23,075 nucleotides of DNA from UBA7236 sp043727235 (GTDB lineage: Bacteria > Bacteroidota > Bacteroidia > Chitinophagales > BACL12). The notes below the pieces were generated by a model, which was given only the letters and a program-made list of their open reading frames with translations, did no database searches and was not told the origin of the DNA. Below are positions 7,840-15,099 of this stretch, in pieces; position 1 is the first letter of the stretch, and each line of letters begins with the position of its first letter. The position numbers and the translations under genes are program-made. The DNA lies in the NCBI GenBank assembly GCA_043727235.1, contig JAYSYX010000330.1, forward strand, positions 1-23,075. Direction: 5' to 3'.

Positions 7840-9045
7840 ATGAAAAATACCAGAAGAGATTTTATCAGATATTCCGGACTTGCCTCGGCGAGTTTGTTGA
7901 TGCCAAAATTTTTACGGGCTTCCACCGGCTTTTTACCTGCAGATGTTCGCCCAAAAGTTTTGGTGGTGATTCAGTTTTCAGGAGGTAACGATGGATTGAA
8001 TTGTATCGTACCATTTACAGATGATCTTTATCAGAAGAACCGACCTAATATTGGTTACAGCAAAGAAGAACTCATTCGATTGAGTGGTGACATTGGCATG
8101 AATGTTAATTTACAGGGACTGGCAGATCTTTTTTTTGATGGAGATGTGGTTTTAATTAATAATGTTGGTTATCCAAATCCCAACCGCTCACATTTCAGAT
8201 CCATGGATATCTGGCAAACTGCCAGTGATGAAGATCAATATTTGCAAACCGGTTGGATTGGAAGAATACTGGATTCCACATGTAACAATAATTGCGTGAA
8301 ACCACATTTTGCAATGGAAATTGACGACAGTGTGAGTCTTGCATTAAAGGGAAGTTTAATGAGTGGATTTGCAGTTCGCGATCCTAAACAATTAAAAAAT
8401 GTAAATCAAAATCCCTTTATTGATTCCATAGCGCATGCACATTTTAAAGAAAGTGATGATCATCCCAATGTGGAATATCTGCATAAATTATTGACTGATA
8501 CTGCAGAGAGCACAGATTATATTTATGAGCAATCGAAAAAATATGCAAGCACAGCTGTGTATCCTGCAAACGAATTTGGCAATCAACTTAAAACAATTGC
8601 GGAATTAATTATATCAGAAACCAATACTTCTATTTATTATGTTTCCTTAAGCGGATTTGATACACATGCCTTACAAAGAGGTCAACAAGAGCGTCAACTA
8701 AAAGTGTATTCCGACGGATTAAAAGCATTTTGTAATGATCTGAAAATAAACAATAAATTTAAAGACACCATGATCATGACCTTTTCTGAATTTGGAAGAA
8801 GGGTGGAAGAAAATGCAAGTAAAGGAACCGATCACGGAACAGCAAATAATATTTATCTGATTAGCGGAGGATTAAAACAAGGTGGAATGATGAATGATAT
8901 GCCTGATCTTTCCAAATTAGAAGATGGAGATCTTATACATCAAATGGATTTCCGTTCGGTATATTCTACCATTATGAATAAATGGCTGAATGTGGATGCG
9001 GGGAAAATTTTGGATAAGAGTTTTCCGCAGTTGGATTTTTTATAA
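7840..9045 (+). CDS. DUF1501 family protein with Tat-type signal
   Basis: 401 residues, with its ATG 1 nt after the DUF1800 stop. The N-terminus 'TRRDFIRYSGLASASLLM' has a twin-arginine motif (Arg5-Arg6) followed by a hydrophobic stretch, so export in folded form through Tat is expected. Family landmarks include 'VVIQFSGGNDGLNCIVPF', 'SHFRSMDIWQTAS', 'TGWIGRILDS', 'SLSGFDTHALQRGQQERQL' and 'TFSEFGRRVEENASKGTDHG'. DUF1501 proteins share an alkaline-phosphatase/sulfatase-like fold with conserved Asp/His residues (here within FDTHALQ and GTDHGT), which would fit a metal-binding hydrolase, but no activity is established that I know of. The stop codon lies within the left arm of the terminator hairpin shared with the next convergent gene. 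Confidence 0.92.
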   Translation: MKNTRRDFIRYSGLASASLLMPKFLRASTGFLPADVRPKVLVVIQFSGGNDGLNCIVPFTDDLYQKNRPNIGYSKEELIRLSGDIGMNVNLQGLADLFFDGDVVLINNVGYPNPNRSHFRSMDIWQTASDEDQYLQTGWIGRILDSTCNNNCVKPHFAMEIDDSVSLALKGSLMSGFAVRDPKQLKNVNQNPFIDSIAHAHFKESDDHPNVEYLHKLLTDTAESTDYIYEQSKKYASTAVYPANEFGNQLKTIAELIISETNTSIYYVSLSGFDTHALQRGQQERQLKVYSDGLKAFCNDLKINNKFKDTMIMTFSEFGRRVEENASKGTDHGTANNIYLISGGLKQGGMMNDMPDLSKLEDGDLIHQMDFRSVYSTIMNKWLNVDAGKILDKSFPQLDFL

Positions 9046-9093
9046 AACGGGAATGGGAATTTTAGAAATCAATTCCTGCTATTCACCGTTTTA
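9043..9093. terminator. Bidirectional terminator hairpin spanning both convergent stop codons
   Basis: TAAAACGG (9043-9050) pairs with CCGTTTTA (9086-9093). GAAT (9051-9054) pairs with ATTC (9081-9084), and GGAATT (9056-9061) with AATTCC (9071-9076), leaving a 9-nt loop. A TTTTATTTTT run follows on the plus strand; the minus side has a weaker TTTTATAAAAAA. The left arm contains the DUF1501 TAA (9043-9045), and the TGA of the minus-strand gene (9069-9071) lies at the loop/inner stem. Confidence 0.7.
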
Positions 9094-10610
9094 TTTTTCA
9101 AACGGTTAAGCACTTTCTCCCATAATATTTCATAAGGGATAATTTCCCATTCATTCACCGTTGTATTTCCTTCCGGATCACCTTCCTGCATTTTTCGGAG
9201 ATATTTATGTGCCATTTGTTTGGTGCGTTCGTATCCGAAATCCTCTTTAACTAAGGTAAGCAACATTTTAAGGAAAAGGCTGCTTCTATAACTGTCGTCT
9301 TTGCGCAGGTAACGACTGCAGTAAACATTCATGGCTTCAGAGCGGTTGATGATATTGGTATATTCACCTTTTTCCAGCATATAAATGATCTGAATAACAA
9401 GTATGGAAACGTTGTATCCTTTTTTGTCTTTTGTAAAGTTTGGAACTTCATTTAAAAACTTAAGCAAACGGAATTTTCTTTTCGCAGGATCATAACTCAA
9501 TAATTCCCGATCGAGATTTTCTGTTTCAAAAATGTAATTGATATAGGCTTCAAATATTTTCCATTTTTCCTTTCTCTCCTCGTTGGTATAAACAAAACGC
9601 GGATGATTTATCACCTTTATATAAATTGCTGCTGCATTTATATAATTTTCGGTATGCATGGCAAGCAGGAAATAATATTCCAGAAACACAAACCAGTTGT
9701 TGCTACCTTCTTGTACAAGATCTAAACATTTCTCCGCATTTTTTCTACCATTCTCATAATCGCGCAATTGTAAATAGGAACTGATCTTGATTAATGCAAG
9801 ATTTGCAAGCTTTATTTTTTGGTTGAAGTTTGGATTACTTTCTAAATAATTTTCCGCTTCTTCGCAGATCTTTATGGTCTGTTTAAAATTACTTTTTATT
9901 TGAGTATTTAGAATTCCTATCTGATATTTTAAGAAGTGTAATTGGAAACTATCGGAATGTTGACATAATTTAGTTACCTCCTCATAATATTTGTCGGCAA
10001 TATGGGAAAGTTCATTCGCACTCACTGCAGAAGTTGCAAAATTGATGGTCAGGCGTTGATACATTTCTTCTGCCTTTATCTCCTCTTCAAGATTTTTGAG
10101 TGCTTTGCAGGTTAATTCGGCAAACTCTTCATATTCTTTATCGTTCCCGCTTAAACTTGCATTGCTCATCAATATGCGCGAACAATTGAGGATGATATCA
10201 GAAAATTTATAGGAAATTGCCACTGCCAGAGTTTTGGAAGCAATTTTAATAGCTGCATTTCTGGCTCCGCTGTTTAATAATATCCTGATCTGTGCCCAGT
10301 TTTTATTGCAGGTATAATTTGCACGGTGATAATCGGAAAAGGAAGGGTCGTTGCTATCTAAAAAGAATAGGGTATTGAGCAATCGTTTCGAAAACCGCGA
10401 TTTGAGTTGACGATATTTATCATCCAATGGAGAGGTATTATACAAATACATCGCTGCCTCCTCATCAGTATTAAATTTATCATTTACTAGTCCTTCATAA
10501 AACTCATTGAACTTACTATCCTTTCTATTTAAAAGCGTTTTGTCGAAGATCTCAATCTTGGAGATACGCTTTTTGGTCACAACCTTACTGATTTCTATCA
10601 AATTTTTCAT
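9069..10610 (-). CDS. Unrecognised all-helical (TPR-like) protein
   Basis: 513 residues from the only plausible ATG at 10610. There is no signal peptide and no membrane segment, so it is probably cytoplasmic. The sequence is rich in Leu, Lys, Glu, Tyr and Asn and appears helical throughout. It has pairs of helices in which aromatic and small residues recur, e.g. 'ARNAAIKIASKTLAVAISYKFSDIILNC', 'LALIKISSYLQLRDYENGRKNAEKCLDLV' and 'FLEYYFLLAMHTENYINAAAIYIKVI', suggesting a divergent tetratricopeptide-like solenoid. I recognise no catalytic motif and assign no function. Such proteins usually act as scaffolds or regulators, which is inference only. It is transcribed alone, with an unusually long 5' intergenic region (over 800 bp to clpX) and a shared terminator at its 3' end. 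Confidence 0.75.
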   Translation of the reverse strand: MKNLIEISKVVTKKRISKIEIFDKTLLNRKDSKFNEFYEGLVNDKFNTDEEAAMYLYNTSPLDDKYRQLKSRFSKRLLNTLFFLDSNDPSFSDYHRANYTCNKNWAQIRILLNSGARNAAIKIASKTLAVAISYKFSDIILNCSRILMSNASLSGNDKEYEEFAELTCKALKNLEEEIKAEEMYQRLTINFATSAVSANELSHIADKYYEEVTKLCQHSDSFQLHFLKYQIGILNTQIKSNFKQTIKICEEAENYLESNPNFNQKIKLANLALIKISSYLQLRDYENGRKNAEKCLDLVQEGSNNWFVFLEYYFLLAMHTENYINAAAIYIKVINHPRFVYTNEERKEKWKIFEAYINYIFETENLDRELLSYDPAKRKFRLLKFLNEVPNFTKDKKGYNVSILVIQIIYMLEKGEYTNIINRSEAMNVYCSRYLRKDDSYRSSLFLKMLLTLVKEDFGYERTKQMAHKYLRKMQEGDPEGNTTVNEWEIIPYEILWEKVLNRLKNKTVNSRN

Positions 10611-10709
10611 ATGGACTGGACTTAAGGGAGGTTAGTGTGTTTGTTTAAAATGTCGTGTTTATAGGCATTTACAGTGTATTAACATCAAGGGAACTTATAT
10701 TACCTGTCA

Positions 10710-10717
10710 CAAATATA
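10710..10717 (-). promoter_or_regulatory. TANNTTTG -7 motif upstream of the helical protein gene
   Basis: TATATTTG on the minus strand is a full -7 match about 100 nt upstream of the ATG at 10610. No good TTG is found 19-21 nt further upstream, so this is a weak candidate. The motif overlaps one of three TGTCACAaAT-type direct repeats (10705-10714, 10826-10837, 10902-10911) in this intergenic region. Confidence 0.35.
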
Positions 10718-10929
10718 ACAAAACCTGAGTATTAAATGAATTTGGGCGATAAATTTTTCCACCGTTCATCCACAGTATTGTTGGAACTTCAAATGGAATG
10801 CAGAAAGCTTTATGTATGAGGGTCTTGTCACATAAATTTAATGAAAATTCACACTGGTAAGCAAATAAATTCAAAAATATAGACAAATAGACATGTTGTT
10901 ATGTCACAAATAATTATTTACTGTAATGA

Positions 10930-10957
10930 TTGATTACAAATAGCTTTTATACTTTTG
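10930..10957 (+). promoter_or_regulatory. Bacteroidota-type promoter, TTG-N17-TACTTTTG
   Basis: TTG (10930-10932) and TACTTTTG (10950-10957) match the two consensus boxes with a slightly short 17-nt spacer. The expected start site near 10964 would give a transcript reading a 22-codon frame and then a terminator-like hairpin at about 11113-11142. Confidence 0.45.
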
Positions 10958-10999
10958 ACTTCATAAGTTATTTATCTCATTCACCTAAATCATAATACT

Positions 11000-11068
11000 A
11001 TGAAAATAAGATTACACAGTAAGATCCCGGTAGGAGTTATAGTGATTATTGATAATGATGAATTATAA
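11000..11068 (+). CDS. Possible 22-residue peptide ORF
   Basis: ATG at 11000 to TAA at 11066-11068 encodes a 22-residue peptide starting MKIRLHSKIP, with a hydrophobic middle (VGVIVII) and an acidic end (DNDEL). It sits between a promoter match and a terminator-like hairpin in an 838-bp region that otherwise lacks genes. There is no clear ribosome-binding site and no known family, and so short a frame could arise by chance. A non-coding small RNA is an equally good reading of the unit. Confidence 0.2.
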   Translation: MKIRLHSKIPVGVIVIIDNDEL

Positions 11069-11112
11069 GTTTTTAGACAGTTGGTTTGTTTCATAAATTA
11101 GGTTCACGACCA

Positions 11113-11142
11113 GAGGGAGGCGAAAGCCTCCTTTCTGTTTTT
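11113..11142 (+). terminator. Terminator-like hairpin (GGAGGC-GAAA-GCCTCC)
   Basis: GGAGGC (11116-11121) and GCCTCC (11126-11131) close a GAAA tetraloop. Pairing extends through G-T and A-T pairs to about 11113, and TTTCTGTTTTT follows. This is a reasonable rho-independent terminator for plus-strand transcription from the promoter at 10930-10957. The run is interrupted by C and G, so efficiency is uncertain. Confidence 0.5.
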
Positions 11143-11158
11143 GGGAAGGGAAGGAGTG

Positions 11159-11186
11159 AGCCACCTTCGCTAAAGCTACGGTGGCT
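11159..11186. repeat. Palindrome of the CCACCTTCGCT family, second copy
   Basis: AGCCACC (11159-11165) pairs with GGTGGCT (11180-11186) around an inner GCT/AGC pairing. The core CCACCTTCGCTAAAGCT matches the minus-strand reading of 4926-4953. A small CTTCGC-TTT-GCGAAG hairpin follows near 11206-11220. The remaining sequence to 11330 shows no gene. Confidence 0.65.
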
Positions 11187-11346
11187 AAAAGGAGGAAGGA
11201 GTTTGCTTCGCTTTGCGAAGGGTAGTGTCGAGTGTCGGATTGTGATAACCTTACTTGCAGTGTGAGCATTACTTCGTTGGGTTTAATCGGATTGACAGTT
11301 CTGAAACTTTTGCTAATTCAGTTCACGAATTCAATGACTGGTCCAG

Positions 11347-11448
11347 AACTTATCCATAAACTTTCAGCTTCGAATCCACAGCGTTCCCTTCGGGTAACAC
11401 TGTGGGGACACTCTTAGGGTTGGAGAACTCAGAACTCAGAACTAAAAA
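11347..11448. repeat. Fifth, isolated copy of the 92-bp CCACAG hairpin repeat
   Basis: The unit again contains tatccataaactttcag, the hairpin core (11376-11405), a ggggacactcttagggttgg tail and the gaactcagaactcagaact stretch, directly before the clpX stop codon. On the minus strand the core is CCACAG, T, GTT, A, CCC-GAA-GGG, AAC, G, CTGTGG, giving about 13 pairs including one T-G wobble. It lies about 45 nt past the clpX stop and may serve as its 3' hairpin. Confidence 0.8.
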
Positions 11449-12687
11449 CTAACTCGCAATCTTCAACTGACTCAATTTTGATTGATTGAATTTGTTGGTA
11501 GCGTATTCGAGCGTAAGATGAAAATCTTTGATATCGGGAGTGGAAGGAAGATCATACATGGCATCTGTTAGTAATGCTTCACATATGGAACGCAAACCCC
11601 GGGCACCTAATTTGAAATCTATTGCTTTTTCTACAATAAAATCAAATACCTCATTTTCGATGATGAGGTTGATATTTTCTATTTCAAATAATTGCTGATA
11701 TTGTTTGATGATGGCATTTTTTGGTTGAACCAAAATTGCTCTCAGCACATCGGCATCCAAAGGATCGAGATGGGTAAGAACAGGAAGACGACCAATTAAT
11801 TCGGGAATCAATCCAAATCCTTTCAGATCTTGTGGAGCTATGTATTGTAATAAATTATCGCGATCGGCGGTGTTATTATCGTCATTGCGTTTGAAACCAA
11901 TTAATTGAGTTGCAGTTCTTCTGGCAATAATCTTTTCAATCCCGTCGAACGCTCCTCCGCAAATAAATAAAATATTTTGGGTGTTTACCTTCACCATTTT
12001 CTGGTCAGGATGTTTTCTTCCTCCCTGAGGGGGAACCATTACTTCGGTTCCTTCCAACATCTTCAAAAGTGCCTGTTGAACACCTTCTCCGGAAACATCA
12101 CGGGTAATGGAAGGATTATCACCTTTTCTGGCAATTTTATCTATCTCATCAATATAAACGATCCCTTTTTCGGCTGCAGGTACATCAAAATTGCAAACCT
12201 GCAATAAACGGGATAAAATACTCTCCACATCCTCCCCAACATAACCTGCTTCTGTAAAAACTGTAGCATCCACAATAGCAAAAGGAACATTTAAAAATTT
12301 CGCTATCGATTTTGCAAGTAATGTTTTTCCTGTTCCGGTTTGACCAACCATTACAATATTCGATTTCTCAATTTCTACATCCTCATTTGTTTTGTAGTTC
12401 AACCGTTTGTAGTGATTATAAACTGCAACAGAAAGTATCTTCTTGGCATCATCCTGACCAATTACATAGGTATCCAAAAACTCCTTGATGGTTTTTGGTT
12501 TCATGGAATTGGCTAACGAAAATTTATACCGTTTTACAGGTTGATTTAACTCCTCCTGCACTAATTGTTCTGCCTGGGCAACACAATTTTCACAAATATG
12601 TCCTTCCTGCCCAGCAATGAGAATTTTTACATCCTCTTTCGCTCGTAAACAAAACGAACAATGTGTGGAATTTTCCTTTTTCTTCAT
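11449..12687 (-). CDS. clpX: ATP-dependent Clp protease ATP-binding subunit ClpX
   Basis: 412 residues, normal for ClpX, the AAA+ unfoldase that recognises tagged or specific substrates and threads them into ClpP. An N-terminal C4 zinc finger (Cys10, Cys13, Cys32, Cys35) is followed by Walker A GQTGTGKT (115-122), the pore-1 loop GYVG in 'EAGYVGEDVES', Walker B 'GIVYIDEID', the 'GGRKHP' pore loop, 'GAFDGIEKIIARR', and a sensor-2 'GARGLRSICEALL' near the C-terminus. The gene lies 19 nt after clpP, the third member of the tig-clpP-clpX operon. The stop (TAG, 11449-11451) abuts a repeat unit containing a strong hairpin. All key residues are present, so it should be active. Confidence 0.98.
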   Translation of the reverse strand: MKKKENSTHCSFCLRAKEDVKILIAGQEGHICENCVAQAEQLVQEELNQPVKRYKFSLANSMKPKTIKEFLDTYVIGQDDAKKILSVAVYNHYKRLNYKTNEDVEIEKSNIVMVGQTGTGKTLLAKSIAKFLNVPFAIVDATVFTEAGYVGEDVESILSRLLQVCNFDVPAAEKGIVYIDEIDKIARKGDNPSITRDVSGEGVQQALLKMLEGTEVMVPPQGGRKHPDQKMVKVNTQNILFICGGAFDGIEKIIARRTATQLIGFKRNDDNNTADRDNLLQYIAPQDLKGFGLIPELIGRLPVLTHLDPLDADVLRAILVQPKNAIIKQYQQLFEIENINLIIENEVFDFIVEKAIDFKLGARGLRSICEALLTDAMYDLPSTPDIKDFHLTLEYATNKFNQSKLSQLKIAS

Positions 12688-12706
12688 GCTTATTATTAAA
12701 TCAAAT

Positions 12707-13396
12707 TTATGCCTTTTTCGGGTCTTTTACCAGAATTTCATCTATCATGCCGTAATTTTTTGCCTCATCTGCACGCATCCAGTAGTCACGGTCGGAGTCT
12801 TTTTCAACCTTTTCATAAGGTTGACCGCTGTGATTACTAATGATAGTATATAACTCAGTTTTGAGTTTGATAATTTCTTTGAGTGATATCTCCATATCGC
12901 TTGCCTGGCCTTGCGCACCACCCATCGGCTGATGTATCATAACACGAGAATGGCCTAGTCCAGAGCGTTTTCCTTTGGTTCCGGCACATAATAATACCGC
13001 TGCCATAGAGGCTGCAATACCGGTGCAAATTGTTGCAACATCCGGGGTGATATAATGCATGGTATCATAAATAGCGAGACCGGAATAAACGATACCACCC
13101 GGACTGTTTATGTAAATCTGGATGTCTCTTTTCCCGTCAACACTAGAGAGAAATAGTAATTGAGCCTGTATAACATTGGCAACATAATCGTCTATTGCTG
13201 TTCCCATAAAAATGATGCGATCCATCATCAAACGCGAAAAAACGTCGAGCGCCTGAGCGTTTAACTGGCGTTCTTCAATAATATAAGGGGTAAAATTGGT
13301 TACATGCATGCTCTGCAAATTCATGTAACTGTCGAGGGCATTGCTGCTCATACCCATGTGTTTTACCGCATACTTGCGAAATTCGTTATTCTGCAT
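12707..13396 (-). CDS. clpP: ATP-dependent Clp protease proteolytic subunit ClpP
   Basis: 229 residues. It is the serine peptidase of the ClpXP complex, forming the tetradecameric chamber that degrades unfolded substrates. The catalytic triad is Ser130 (GIAASMAAV), His155 (VMIHQPMGG) and Asp204 (DSDRDYW), with the same spacing as in E. coli ClpP (25 and 49 residues). The substrate-binding 'NSPGG' loop is at 97-101. The start ATG at 13396 overlaps the trigger factor stop by 11 nt, suggesting translational coupling. Internal Mets at residues 14 and 16 are alternative starts, but the first 13 residues (NEFRKYAVKH) resemble related Bacteroidota ClpP termini. A short propeptide is expected. Confidence 0.98.
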   Translation of the reverse strand: MQNNEFRKYAVKHMGMSSNALDSYMNLQSMHVTNFTPYIIEERQLNAQALDVFSRLMMDRIIFMGTAIDDYVANVIQAQLLFLSSVDGKRDIQIYINSPGGIVYSGLAIYDTMHYITPDVATICTGIAASMAAVLLCAGTKGKRSGLGHSRVMIHQPMGGAQGQASDMEISLKEIIKLKTELYTIISNHSGQPYEKVEKDSDRDYWMRADEAKNYGMIDEILVKDPKKA

Positions 13397-14762
13397 ATAC
13401 TTCTTCCTGTTTGTTTAGTTTTTGAAATTCTTCTGCTGTTATGGCTTGTTCTTCAATTGTAATATAAGTTTTTAAGGCATTAAAAAATTTCTGTTGAGCC
13501 ACTCTGTCGTGCATATTTTCAACAAATGCCTTGTCTTTTAACTGCGATTGGGTGATATATTGAATAAAGTCATCACCCATCTGACCGTAACTCATCCTTA
13601 CCGTTGTTAATGCTTCCTGAATGATTTCCTCATTTTTAACATTCAGTTCATGCGATTTTTGAACGGTGCGATAGATGAGAGATTGTTTTAATTTAGTTAT
13701 GAAATCGGTAAATTCAGCTTCAAAATTTTCTTCCGTAACTCCGGCCTCATTACTTTGTTTGAACCATTTCCTTAGGAAGACCTCCGGAAGGGGCACATTG
13801 GTTGTATCGCCTAAATATTTAAATAGATCGTTCTCCAGGGTTACCTCTGTTACGCGGCTATTATATTGTTCAATTCCGTCTTTTATTTTTAAACGCAATT
13901 CTTCCTCTGACGATGTTTCACCAAATTCCTTGCTTATTTCGGTATAAAACTCCTCATTGAGATCAGCAGGTAACAATCTTGCAATCCTATCCACCTTAAA
14001 TTCAAATTTCGGACTTATACCTTCCAATGATTCCTCTGTTGCTTCCGTTAAATGTAAAATATTTTTCGCGATCTTCACTTTATCGCCTTTGAAGACGGAG
14101 TACACATCTTCAATATTGTTTATATCTCCGGGTTTAGCCCCTAAAAATAAATTTTGACTATCGTCGTTCAACATTTGCAGATTAAAATAAGTATCTGCAT
14201 GCACGCCACCTTCTTTTACTGAATTATCTTCATTCAATTCGTGAACATGAGCGTAGATCACATCATTTTCATCAACCATTTCCACATCTTCACGTTTGCC
14301 ATATTTATTGCGAATGCGTTCTAACTCCGCTTCAATTTCCTCTTCCTTAGCATGAATTTTATAACGGGTAAAAGTTTTATCCTTATTGATATTTTCTTCC
14401 AGTTCTACAACAGGTTGTATACCGATCTCATATGCAAATTCATACGATTTAGTTTCGTTGTGATCTATATCCAGCTTATTTTCCACGGGAAGTGCATCTC
14501 CCAATAATTCAAAATTATTTACTTTCAGATAAGCGTTCATCTGTTCATTCACGATCTTATATAATTCTTCGAGAATGGCGGTATTTCCGTACATCTTTTT
14601 AACCATTCCCATAGGAACATGTCCCGGACGAAAACCCGGGAAATTAGATTTTTTTGCAAGATCTTTTAATGCCTTTTCAAAGCGATCGCGATAGTCTGCA
14701 TTGTCGATATTGAATCGGATGATGTTGTGTTGAGGGCCTAAATTTTCGATTGATACGTTCAC
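13386..14762 (-). CDS. tig: Trigger factor
   Basis: 458 residues. It is the ribosome-bound chaperone that meets nascent chains at the exit tunnel. The ribosome-binding signature GFRPGHVP is at 43-50 in a typical N-terminal domain. The middle segment (about 150-245) corresponds to the FKBP-like domain but is poorly conserved, as in many Bacteroidota, so peptidyl-prolyl isomerase activity is doubtful. The long helical C-terminal domain follows. The start is GTG at 14762: an in-frame TAA lies five codons upstream and there is no alternative ATG near the conserved N-terminus. It is first in the tig-clpP-clpX operon and overlaps clpP by 11 nt. I could not find a convincing promoter in the 252 bp to the tRNA gene, so co-transcription with tRNA-Leu is possible. 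Confidence 0.96.
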   Translation of the reverse strand: MNVSIENLGPQHNIIRFNIDNADYRDRFEKALKDLAKKSNFPGFRPGHVPMGMVKKMYGNTAILEELYKIVNEQMNAYLKVNNFELLGDALPVENKLDIDHNETKSYEFAYEIGIQPVVELEENINKDKTFTRYKIHAKEEEIEAELERIRNKYGKREDVEMVDENDVIYAHVHELNEDNSVKEGGVHADTYFNLQMLNDDSQNLFLGAKPGDINNIEDVYSVFKGDKVKIAKNILHLTEATEESLEGISPKFEFKVDRIARLLPADLNEEFYTEISKEFGETSSEEELRLKIKDGIEQYNSRVTEVTLENDLFKYLGDTTNVPLPEVFLRKWFKQSNEAGVTEENFEAEFTDFITKLKQSLIYRTVQKSHELNVKNEEIIQEALTTVRMSYGQMGDDFIQYITQSQLKDKAFVENMHDRVAQQKFFNALKTYITIEEQAITAEEFQKLNKQEEVYAE

Positions 14763-15014
14763 GTTTTTTATTTTTTATAAAATTTTTAATGGTTTTAATA
14801 AATAGAAGTAATCATCAATTGATTGGGAGCAGATAATTTCCTGATAGGAAGTAACAAGATTACTAATAGAATGGTTTTGTATAAACATTGCAGAATTTGG
14901 GATCTTGTTAAAATTGACAAAAAACATAAAGTATCTTCCTGTTGATCCTGATCCTTGCTTATTTCCTTTGTTGGTCCGACAGCGTGTTTCGGAAGGAAAT
15001 AAATATAAACGCTT

Positions 15015-15099
15015 TGGTGCGGGTAGAGGGACTTGAACCCCCATGCCTTGCGGCGCCAGATCCTAAGTCTGGTATGTCTGCCAATTTCACCATACCCGC
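15015..15099 (-). tRNA. tRNA-Leu (anticodon UAG), CCA encoded
   Basis: On the minus strand the acceptor stem GCGGGTA (15099-15093) pairs with TACCCGC (15025-15019), followed by discriminator A and an encoded CCA (15017-15015). The anticodon stem CCAGA/TCTGG encloses the loop CTTAGGA with anticodon TAG. The T arm GGGGGTTCAAGTCCCTC and a long type II variable arm (CGCCGCAAGGCAT) fit leucine tRNA. The 5' end directly abuts a hairpin repeat array at 15100. It reads CUA (and possibly other CUN) codons. Confidence 0.96.

Noticed and set aside
11063..11417. Open frames on both strands between the helical-protein gene and clpX
   Set aside because: They cross palindromic repeat elements and the terminator-like hairpin, lack start signals and show no protein-like composition.
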